64,000 nucleotides of DNA, from NCBI GenBank assembly GCA_001600875.1, contig BCLD01000022.1:254364-318363 (forward strand). The letters are read 5' to 3'. Shown in pieces: positions 1-9,514 of this stretch (position 1 is the stretch's first letter; each line of letters starts with the position of its first letter). Source of the stretch: Solicoccozyma terricola (taxonomy: Eukaryota; Basidiomycota; Tremellomycetes; Filobasidiales; Piskurozymaceae). A program made the translations under genes and the position numbers. The notes beneath the pieces were generated by a model. The model ran no database searches, was not told the origin of the DNA, and worked only from the letters and a program-made list of their open reading frames with translations.

Positions 1-1501
1 GCAAAAGATGAGGACTTGCTCACTAATAGTAGAAGTCTAACGTGATCGGAGTGGCGTCAGTATCGTTGGGCAGGTAACTCCCGCTAGACTCACTTTGGCC
101 GTTCAATTGCTGGAGGGGAGGAGACTGTGGTCAGTATAAAGTTATGATTGGACCGAACCCCGATTTCCCACGAACTTGCACGAACTGCAACATGCACGCA
201 CCTGGGCCGCCCGTTTGCAACGTCAGCACTTCGATTCTGAATACGATAGAATTGAAGCATCTCCACTTACTCAACGTTCTTCTCCAAAGCTGATGTTCCC
301 TTCGGAACAGCGATAACCAACCGCTCTTTCCGCCTTCGTTCTCCAGATTGAGCATGAGCTCGAGCTCCTCGACTTGAGAGGTCACCAGCTCATCGTTGAT
401 ACCGCAGTCGTTCAAAGTCGCGATCGACTTCCGTGCTGCGACGGTGTCACCGCGGCCAAGAAGGAGACGCTGAATGTCCGTACGTCAGATGACAAGTATA
501 CGGGGTGTTGTGCATTCGAGACGTACCGGTGACTCCGGAAGGAAAATCACTCCAGTACAGATGAAGATGCCGAAAACAAGCTGGAAGCCCACTGCATTGT
601 ATAGTCCAACTTGGGTCAGCACCAGTGGTTTTGAGAGTCTGTCGTCGTGGCTTACCGGGAAGTCGCCATGAAGCGCTTCGGCCAGCCAGAGTGGTGCCCG
701 AGATCCAATCGAGACCGTAAGCCCAGAAAAGACTGAGTTTCGGAGGGGTTTTCGAGTCAACGGAAACATCCAACAAATATCGGCTACTTTCTAACTTACC
801 CAAGAGTGATTTGCACCTGATAGAGCACTACAAGTGTTCCTCGAAGGTGTTTCGGCGCGGCCTCTCCGTTGTAAAGAGGGATGAGAGCGGATAAGGCACC
901 AACACCTGTATGAAGCCTCGGGTGAGAAATCGATTCGACCTTGGCGTATAGACACCACACCCTGTCCACGCTCACCTAATCCAGCAATGAATCGTCCAGC
1001 TACGAATTGACCATAACTATACGATGATGATACCTGAACTACACATCCCACGGTCTTTTGATATCCCAACAGTGCATAGAGTCAATGACGCTGGAAGACC
1101 GACCATCACCAGCACAACTCACAAACAGTGCGCTCCAAAAGAAGATTGATCCCTTCCTACCGAAACTCTTCAAATCGGCCAAGAACGCTTGTAAAATGGA
1201 ACCAAAGAATGTCCCAGCCGCAAGCAGGGACGTGATTGTTGATTGACGGGAGGTAGAAAGGTAGTATGATCCATCGGCAGCTTGTTCTCCAAATCGGTCG
1301 ATGAAATTTTGCATTTCAAAGACACTGGAAATCACTCCGATATCATATCCGAATAGGGCACCTGCGGTCAACGAGGTTCAGTTCCTGGAGCCTTCCCAGA
1401 CACCACCGAGCTGAAGTTATAGTTTTACCTCCAGTAGCAACAAAGGCGCAGAATCCTATCACCTTCCATGATGTCTTGGGTCGTTTGTCTGTGATCGACA
1501 T
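1..1501 (-). CDS. MFS sugar (hexose-type) transporter, 3' end cut by window edge
   Basis: Plasma-membrane sugar/proton symporter of the Sugar_tr family, spread over at least nine exons. The start ATG is at 1501 (MSITDKRPKTSW) and the first exon ends at 1429. Exon 2 (1361-1123) carries the TM1 motif FGYDIGVIS and a GRK loop (FGRKGSIFF). The next exons give GRFIAGLG, then PESP joined across an intron to RLLLGRGD, which is the classic PESPR motif. The last exons before the edge read QQLNGQNFYY, the start of TM7. Introns are 50-70 nt with normal gt-ag ends. The C-terminal half lies left of the window. The loop before GRK seems one residue longer than usual (LADLKSFGRK). Family is clear; the substrate (hexose, lactose, quinate or other) cannot be told from this part. 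Confidence 0.88.
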
Positions 1502-2375
1502 ACTGATTTGCGATTATTTGACGAGTTTGAAACACTCATTTTCTCATTAACATCCCAATATATACACTTGGACGTTCATGAGATTGCCCGAGAGCCACCG
1601 AACCCACATGACAAGACGGGTTATAGTCGGAGGTACAGGTACGGACCCCCACGACAGCAATCGAGAGTCCCCATTTGACTGCAAATGGAGCACCAAGAAG
1701 CTAGTGGAATCGGTGCCATTTGTGTCCAACTTGAACACGCGAGCCAAAAAATATTAAAAGTCATACCGGTGGAGTGTCGGGCGGAGGCGACGTCATTCCC
1801 GATGGAGTGATGTTCCTGGGGGGCAAACGGCGAACGGGCCGTTGGGCGGGCTTGCGGAGATAGGTCTGTTATATCATCCTGTAAACTGTCCGACGGATAG
1901 CGGTGATGTCCATTCAGGGGTCAAGGAATGAAGCCGGACCACCGTATGTTAGTCTGGCCAGCGAGAATGCACCGGTGTCCTGCACTCCGGCGCGTCGGAT
2001 ATCAGCCTATGGTAACGGGGCTGCACATAGGCAGGGAGTCGATTCCTGTCCCGGAAGTGGTCGAGGACAATATTGGATGTCATACACTGAATGTTCCCAG
2101 CCGGATGTGATGATCATCCCTTGCGAGATATTCGGTCAAACACATTTCAGGCCTGGGGACCACAAGTCTACTGTGGCGGCGAAGCAACTATCTCGCCACG
2201 TGGCAATTCGTTTGTTTACAATTCAACCCTCGTGAAGATGGAGGGGACGACTTTGATGATGGTGACGAGCAGATCAATCGCTACCTTAATCCACACATGA
2301 CATAAACCTACCTACCCCAGGGACACCTCTCAAGTGGGGACGTGGTATTCTTAACGAACGGTCCAGCGCACAACG
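1502..2375. promoter_or_regulatory. Divergent intergenic region, transporter / unknown protein
   Basis: An 874-nt stretch between the starts of two divergent genes, so it should hold both promoters. Short open frames occur on both strands, but none has splice-linked extensions or recognisable protein features. I see no repeats or RNA genes in it. Confidence 0.5.
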
Positions 2376-3919
2376 ATGAAGATCCCCGAAATCCCACTCC
2401 GCATCCTCCCTACCATTCCACACCTTTCCAACCGCCAAGCCTACCTAGCTATCAGTCCCACTACCAATCCTCTCCGTGATCATGAAGCGTGGGCAAGGAA
2501 CGTGCTGGACACTCTACCAAGTTGACGTCTTGATGATGCACTCCACCATCGTTCTGAACACGAGGAGGAGTACGGCTACTATCGAGAACTCGTGGATGAG
2601 GGTGAAACATTGTGGTCAAGAGCTTGTTTCAGGCTAGTGAAAGAGCATGATGACAACTGGCCAGTTGGGGAGCGTAAAGTGAGTTGGAAGTTGAAATCTT
2701 CGCCCTGAGCGACCTATGACGACTAAGAATATAAGTAAAACCAGGTCATGCGCCGATTTGATACAGAACCATCCGTCGTCCGCTCCATCTCCACATTCCT
2801 TCAACTAACCGCAAACATACGGTCAATTTACATGGATGACCAAGTGATCACTGACGTTTTGTGTGCCGTAGTTGGCGTTATAACCGTTGAATACGGAGAG
2901 GAATTGGCGATAGAGTGGTGTCAGTTCGTTTTGGTGGATCTGCTTTTGAAGAAAGTCAAGGAGATGGACGTGACAGGACTAGGAGAGAACAAGAGGAAGA
3001 GTACGACGGACTGCGAGAAGAACGAACACTTGGACCCAGACACAACGCCGATGACAACTCCCACGACGAAGATGGATAGATCAGTTAAGAGGGTCAGGAG
3101 GCAGCTGGACGATATTACGAATTTGCTCAAGCACGATGAGACCACGACGGTATCGGTGGCGAAGACGTTGATGACGACGACGACGATGAAGCGTTCGACG
3201 AAAGGGAATCGTTTCCGGAAAGCAAAGAAGATCGGAGACTGGTCGCAGTTAGAACAAGGTCAGTCGGAATGTCGCATAAACTTAGACCTCTGACTGATGA
3301 GTAACCACCATCAGTTGTCCTCAAGCACAATCGCAATCACAATCATAAGCTACAACCTGTCCCATTCACCGGGATCAACGTCGAAGCGGAAGACGACGTT
3401 GACGAGCTGAATCCTGATTCACGAAAAGCTCAACAACCATGGCAAGTCACACAAGTTTCATCCGACCGCCTCCCTCCTAGTCTTCTCGCCACGATCGCAT
3501 CTGCACGTTTGATTCCTGTGTTTCAAGTCATCGATTTCCATTACTACCGACCACGTAAGCTCACTGCTGCGCCGGGGAACAGATGGGAGCATTGGGAGAT
3601 CGGGTTGTTCCTGGTAGATCCCAACGGAGAAAAGACAGACAAATTGGGATTAAGCATTGGTTTCGGGAAAACAACATCGAGGTTGACCGCGGAAAATGCT
3701 GCGGTGAAGAATGCTACGAGCACGGTGGCAAATGGGTTGCCGGACTGGTTGTACTGCGAAGGGACGAAGCGGTAAGTTGCGTAACGCACAGAGATGGGGA
3801 TGTAAGCTGACTATCGACTGCCAACTTCAGCCGAAGTGAATCTGTAAACCTCTCGGCTACGTCTATCACGAAACCCCGGAATGGAACTGGAAGATCGCGT
3901 AGCGGAAGATTTTGAACTA
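2376..3919 (+). CDS. Hypothetical protein, several exons
   Basis: I do not recognise this protein. A start at 2376 reads MKIPEIPLRILPTIPHLSNR. The frame meets a TGA at 2523-2525, then stays open to an intron at 2682-2743 (gtgagt...ccag) that joins in frame to the open frame at 2744-3258. A second intron (about 3259-3314) leads to an exon with EHWEIGLFLVDPNGEK and AENAAVKNA, and a third (about 3773-3831) to a short basic tail ending with TGA at 3917-3919. The TGA could be avoided by a 63-nt intron at 2502-2564 whose donor (gtgctg) is poor. Otherwise the gene starts downstream at 2748 or is broken. The middle is Lys/Thr/Asp-rich. The C-terminal AENAAVKNA resembles the last helix of double-stranded RNA-binding domains only weakly, so I assign no function. 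Confidence 0.5.
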
Positions 3920-4012
3920 AAGTTACGAATTCCGCACTCCGATGCGATCTCAACGACTGATATAACCATAAACGACTATCTCACGACCGCCACATATCGC
4001 ACCACATCTGAT

Positions 4013-4734
4013 CTAACGTTGTATTACCCTCGCCAATTCCTTTTCATTCGATGACGCCATGTGTCGCCGAGCTATTGTAATTCGTTCTGTTTTAAGCAAA
4101 TATGATGATGAAATCCACTGAGACGACAACAACCTAATATCTACCTCGTTGAAACGTTCCTCATTGAGCTGACACCAGGTGTGTGTGAGGAGATCAGACG
4201 CTCGTCGTGGTATCTCAAGCCACGGAATATTGTAAAGCTTGCTCAGATTCAGCCCCATTTGGGCCACCCCCGATTGAGAAATGTGCGCGAGACTGCAACC
4301 AAGAACGTGAGGGAACAGGAGAGCATGGAATGACATCGATTGTCTGGTAGCAATACGATGCGCAGCTCCGTGTCTGACGAACATGCAAGCGCTTACCAAT
4401 CTTCGTATACCCCCACGCTTGGAAAAGGAGAATCAAACACATGAAACGCACATTTGGCTGCGCTGAGGTGACGACATAGGCGGGGCCTCTCCCAACCCTG
4501 TTTAAAAACTTCCACCCAATCGTCATTGCCGGCTTCAGGTGTGCTTTCAATTCGCCCAGCAACTGCGAGAGGGTCCACAAGGTCAGACTTGTAATTTGAT
4601 CCATACCAGGTATGCAATATATCGAAGATCAGCCTTTCAATACCTGTAAGACAAATCTATGGAGAGTGCAATTTGGCCAGCACCAGAAGCTCCTTGGATG
4701 GGAGTGGGGCACCGTGTGTTGCGCCAGTTGACAT
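4013..4734 (-). CDS. Small hypothetical protein
   Basis: Unrecognised protein of about 160 residues built from four exons. The two middle joins are good: GVYED to CLAHIS across an intron ending gttgcag, and NEERFNE to ARRHMASS across an intron starting gtagat. The stop is TAG at 4013-4015. The 5' end is weaker. The best model starts at ATG 4734 (MSTGATHG) and uses an intron from about 4712 to 4647 with a poor gtgccc donor but a good cttacag acceptor, in matching phase. No signal peptide, membrane helix or known motif is seen. It lies just downstream of the v-SNARE gene on the same strand, so readthrough products of that gene could overlap it. Confidence 0.4.
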
Positions 4735-4902
4735 AACGATGGCAGGAGATAGAAACCGTCAAGAGAAATTAAAAAGAACCAACGCGCATTCACAGAATGA
4801 AAGTTACTACAATCATCAACCAAGATAAGGGAAAATTTTCAGAACCTTCTCTATCCAATACGGATGAGCGAAAAAGGGAGGGGGGGGGGGGGAAAAAAAA
4901 AA

Positions 4903-4908
<6 letters not shown>

Positions 4909-4967
<59 letters not shown>
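4909..4967. repeat. 59-nt G homopolymer (C in the v-SNARE transcript)
   Basis: An uninterrupted run of G on the plus strand, preceded by shorter G and A runs at 4877-4908. It sits in the proposed last intron or 3' UTR of the v-SNARE gene. It could form G-quadruplexes if real, or be a sequencing/assembly artefact. Confidence 0.9.
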
Positions 4968-4968
<1 letters not shown>

Positions 4969-5110
4969 GGGGGGGGGTGAGACAAGAAGAAAACGAGTGG
5001 GATTCAGTCCTTGAAGGTGAAGATTGAATCACTATATACGAATTGATCAACATGATCAGCACTTCCCTCTCTCTCTTTTCTTTTAAAAAAAAACCCGCCC
5101 CCTTTCTCAC

Positions 5111-6639
5111 CTTCTTGACAGCCTTAACGATAGGAACAACGATAATGATGATCAAAATGATCACACCTGCGATAATAAGAAGCCTCATTCGCATATCTTT
5201 CCTATATTATGCCGAAGAGTTTGTGTCAAAAAATAAAATAAAAAACCCCCCAATTCAAATTAGTAGCCTAAAACAGGGACGTTTTTACGAAGAACGAGAA
5301 AGTAAAAAAAAAAGGTAAAAAGAAACGGTACATACCACCACATCTGTTTCCTAACTCGATTAGCACCCCTTCTGAAACCTTGAGCTGAAGTAGCGAGGTT
5401 ATCTGAGATTGCGGAAAGAATAGATCGTTTTTGAGGAATACTGATTAAAAAAAACATGTGGGGAATGTCGCGGACGGGGATTTAGAACTAACCAGTCTTG
5501 TCTTGAAGGGAATCCAAACGTTCTCCTCGTTCCGTGACTTTCTATTGATCGTGGGGGTGGTGGAGGGGGGTTTCAATTCGCTATCACCTCGGTGGAATGT
5601 TGGCCCCAAAAGAAAAGAAAACTCACGTTGATATTCTCTCGCATGACTTGAGTAGTATCATCGATTTGAGCTTGTAGCAAAGTGATCTAATTTTATTGAG
5701 GAAAAATGTAATAATTTCCCAAAGTGAGAGAAGTCAGATATCTCTAGAAACGTTTATCGAGGAGGTCGCTCAGTATCAAATCTTCCACGTATGTGAGATG
5801 TCGGTGGAATGATAGATCCAAAATCCAAACCGGATGGATCACCCACAACCACAAACCATCCCCATCACGTAAAAACCACATTCCATCACCGGCAACCGCG
5901 ACCTCCGCACGAGTTCGTCCCAGCCATGAACTTCCCACCAATCGGACATCCCCTACCTCCCTCCCACAACCAACCACACACCCAAAACTCACAGGTGTCT
6001 TCTGAGGTGCACCTTGCGCTCCACCTACACCTGTTGCTCCCGTAGGGTTGGTCGAAGAAGACCCGGATGGGATGTATGGGTCATATGGGCTTGCTTCGGG
6101 TGCGGACCTGGTATCGGGTGTGTTGGGTGTTGGTGTTGGTGTTGGTGTATCAAAGGGCAGTTGGGGTGGGGTGTGGTGGGGTGAGGGAGTGGGGATGTGA
6201 ACGAGGGAGGGGATGGAGAGGGGATATCATGAGGGTAAGGGTAAGAGGTGGGGATTGGAATGAGGGATAGGAAAGGACGTTTCAAGGACAATCAGTACAC
6301 TCGTCCATGGAGGAGGAAACCAATCTATCGAACGCTTACATCTTGGATTATTTGAATTGATATTTTCTCGCGTAATACACTCTTGTTGGTTTCTTCTGAT
6401 CTATATCAATAGGTGTTCGGTGATCTATTAGGGAGTTGTTTACGTCGGGATATCAGTATCTAGCGTGTTGTGCAACATGACACCATCCAAGACCCCCTCC
6501 TTCCCCTTCCCGCACCGCCTTTCTCTTCCGCGCCGAATTGGGAAATCCGTTCGATGACTTGTAATCGATAGGCGGGTCGTGACGGTACTCGGACGGTAGA
6601 CGACACACCACCCATTCTACTACGTTGCTCGACTTACAT
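5111..6639 (-). CDS. SNC1: Synaptobrevin / VAMP-type v-SNARE (Snc1/Snc2-like)
   Basis: R-SNARE on secretory vesicles that pairs with plasma-membrane t-SNAREs in exocytosis and endocytic recycling. Exon 2 (6107-5993) encodes the Pro/Ser/Gly-rich N-terminus ([13 protein letters not shown]). Exons 3-5 (5686-5627, 5541-5493, 5402-5336) encode the SNARE helix: [17 protein letters not shown], then [12 protein letters not shown], then [19 protein letters not shown], with the central-layer Arg at ERGERL. Exon 6 (5201-5111) gives MWWKDMRMR and a C-terminal anchor rich in Ile, Val and Leu ending KAVKK. The only start I can build is AT at 6639-6638, a gtaagt intron of 530 nt, then G at 6107, so the intron splits the ATG. 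A final intron holding a 59-nt G tract may end at about 4788, leaving only a stop codon (TAA) in the last exon. Identity is secure; the two ends are tentative. Confidence 0.85.
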
Positions 6640-6853
6640 ACTCGCTATGCACCGTGTTGTTGTTGTTGTGGTGGTCGTCGTTCGTTGTATGATGGTTGAG
6701 AGGTGCGTTCGCGAGATGACGAGCAGGTGGTGTTTGTTTCCGTGGGAGTGAATGGAACGGACAGTGAATGACGTGGAGCGACGTGTTTCATGCCCCACAG
6801 CCACCCCCCCATCCCCGGCATCCTCATGTCAAACAACTAATACAATCACGTTT

Positions 6854-6884
<31 letters not shown>

Positions 6885-7056
6885 CCGCCCCCAGGTCCTG
6901 CTTTTCACAATGCCCTATGGTATATCCAGACCCATCGACTATAGACCACAGACAAAAGTAAGAATAATTGGGATAAAATCGAAACACATATGTATATATA
7001 TATATATTCCTAATAACCACCCCAGATCATTCCGCATTCGCCCATGATCAACACAA
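6640..7056. other. Intergenic region with CA and TA microsatellites
   Basis: A 417-nt stretch between the v-SNARE 5' end and the RACK1 stop, both on the minus strand, so it should hold the v-SNARE promoter and the RACK1 3' UTR. It has a (CA)n run at 6854-6878 and a (TA)n run at 6993-7007. No gene was found. Confidence 0.6.
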
Positions 7057-9127
7057 TTAGGCGACGACGACCCAGACTCGGACAGTGTTGTCCGAAAGAC
7101 CAGCGAACAGAGTTTGTCCATCAGCAGACCAGGCGAGGGAGATGCATTCTGGGGTTTTGGTGTTGTCGTTGGACAGTGCATCTGCCTTGAGCTCATCGAC
7201 GATGGTTCTTAACGCGAGCGGAAAGGGGATTATCAGACAACGCGTCAACGAAAAAACCGCCCGGGGCAATCACTCACTTGGTCTCAAGGTCAAAGATCTT
7301 GATACAGCTTGCAGTAGCAGCGCACAACCAGTACCTGTTTGGCGAGAATACCACTGCGTTGACTACATCACCCGCCTCCAACGAGTAAAGATGACGACCC
7401 TCATTGAGGTCCCAAAGCATGGTGATACCGTCTTTACCACCGGATGCGGCGAGAGAACCATCGGGGGAAACGGAGAGGGTGTTGATGTACCCAGTGTGAC
7501 CGTGGTGGTTGGTCTTGAGCTTGCATTTGGTGACTTCCCAGACCTACGGTTCGTCAGGAGATGAACAGCGTGACGGAAAGAAAGGAAAGAAAGAAAGAAA
7601 GAAAAGAAGTAGCAAGCCCAAGATCAGCGTTTGTTTCGAATGACAACATCGGTTTCAATCGCGAGTGGAAAGAGAGAGGTAGGTAGGTAGGTAGGTAAGG
7701 ATCAGAGATCTTGGTGATAATGGTTGGTCTCATCGGGATCTGTTTCACTCCCTCTGAAGTAGCAAATATAAAGATTGTTCATCATGATGTATGTTGGGGT
7801 GGGATGGGGTGGGGTGGGATGGGGGTGGATGATAGATGGGTTGGGGGTGGAATGACGGAAAACCGACGGACGGTCGGGAAGAGAACACACAGAAAAATTC
7901 AAACACTTACCTTGACAACCTTGTCCCAACCAGCTGAAACGATAACAGGGTTCAATGGGTTCGGGGAGAACCTAACGCATGAAACCCTAAAGCAACGAAC
8001 GATCACAAACAATTCCAGCATCATCAGCTTTACTGAATCTTTTTTTTTCATATGCTCAAAAGGGAGGACGGGGACGACGTACCACTCGGTGTGACCCTCA
8101 TCTACAATGTTGAACTTGCACTCTCCCAGGGTGTTCCAAAGCTTGATAGTCCTATCACGAGATCCAGAGACGATCTGACGGTTATCAGCTGAGAAAGAGA
8201 CTCTGCGTTCCCAAACGAGGAAGAGAGGGAAAAGAAAAGCATCAGCCGTATGCTTGAAAACGACGATTACATATCCAACTCACGAGAGAACATCGCTAGT
8301 GTGTCCAACGAATCGCTTGGTGGTCAAACCAGTGTTCAAATCCCACAGTCTAAGAGTGTGATCCCATGAAGCGGATAAAGCGAATTGACCATCGGATGAG
8401 ATGACGACGTCGGATACGAAATGGTTGTGGCCATGTAGGACCTTCTTTGGGTAACCGTATGCGGACTGTAAGGGGAATGAGAGAAGGGGAGGTGAGTTTG
8501 GTTCGATGGTGGGGTTGCGTAAGGGCCAAGGCAGGGTACTCACGTCATCACGGGTGAGTTGCCAGACGATGATGGTCTTGTCTGTCAGGATGGTGTGATG
8601 AAAAAGGACGTTGTTGATCAGTATTTCCATTTTATCATCAAAATGCGAAAGGGTCACTCGAAATCCCGCGCTTTGATAGCATGTGTTGTGAACGGTATCC
8701 CGACTTCCTAACCAGGAAGACGAATGTCCGTAAGTAGGAATCAAACATATTCGTCCTTCCCACGTCGCAGTCGTATGACTACACGCCCAAGATTTTGGTT
8801 CGATTTTCGAATATTTTGGCGCGATTTTTGGGAATTGTCCTGTCTGCCTTGATATTTCAACCGAGACCACTCGTCGAATCCTTTTATACTTTGGTTGATC
8901 GTCGTTTCACTGCTCATCATTATTCCCTGCTCGTCCATCCTTTCTATCCTCCAACTCAAAACCATCCTTCACTTCCCACTTATCTTCTCCTTTCCATCTG
9001 TTCCCCATCCTAACTCACCTCGGGAAGCAGTCAAGATCATATCTGGGTTCTCGGACGACGTAGCAATCGCCGTCACCCAACCCGAATGACCCTCCAAGGA
9101 TCCCTTGTACATGATTTGCTCAGACAT
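7057..9127 (-). CDS. GIB2: RACK1/Gib2/Cpc2-type WD40 ribosomal scaffold protein
   Basis: Seven-bladed WD40 protein that binds the 40S head and links translation with kinase and G-protein signalling. In Cryptococcus the orthologue is Gib2, an atypical G-beta. The ATG at 9127 begins [22 protein letters not shown] repeats follow in order across about eight exons: [26 protein letters not shown] with [21 protein letters not shown] then [47 protein letters not shown], and finally [12 protein letters not shown] before TAA at 7057-7059. The reconstructed length, a little over 310 residues, matches the family. Intron 1 (8582-9018) is long at 437 nt. The start lies 387 nt from the divergent photolyase start. 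Confidence 0.95.
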
Positions 9128-9514
9128 GGTGGGTAGGCTGGCGAATACGCTGTTGTTTAGGAGGAGAGAGTAGGAGAGGCTACGGTGGATGAGTAGGAGG
9201 GATGGAGGAGCGCCCTGGTGGGTGGAGGGGGTGGCGACAGACGGAAGCGCGGGGGAGGGAGTGCGCTAGAGGGAAGGGCGAATGGCTGGGTGGGCGTAGG
9301 TAAGCGAGGTGATATCACCGATGAGCCGAAGCAGGCGCGTGAACCAGGGTAGCTCAGGGGGTTTCACGTGACACCCATCTTCGCCGCGTCATTATTAGTC
9401 AGCCTCCACCTCCCGATCTCCCCGATCGCCGTCCACATCCCATCTTCCCTATTCCCCCACGACGAAACATGAAACATGAGACAGCGATTTTCAAACACCA
9501 ATCCAGCATAAACA
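9128..9514. promoter_or_regulatory. Divergent promoter, RACK1 / photolyase, with a TCACGTGA box
   Basis: A 387-nt region between two divergent start codons. It contains the palindrome TCACGTGA at 9364-9371, an E-box of the kind bound by bHLH factors such as Cbf1. The box is about 145 nt from the photolyase start and 240 nt from the RACK1 start. Confidence 0.6.

Noticed and set aside
4647..4710. Minus-strand GASGAGQIALSIDLSY resembling a RecA/Rad51 Walker A
   Set aside because: The frame has no start codon, the key Lys is Gln, nothing downstream resembles a RecA core, and the segment fits better as an intron.
5793..6291. Pro/His-rich open frames on both strands
   Set aside because: They are shadows over v-SNARE exon 2 and its flanking introns.
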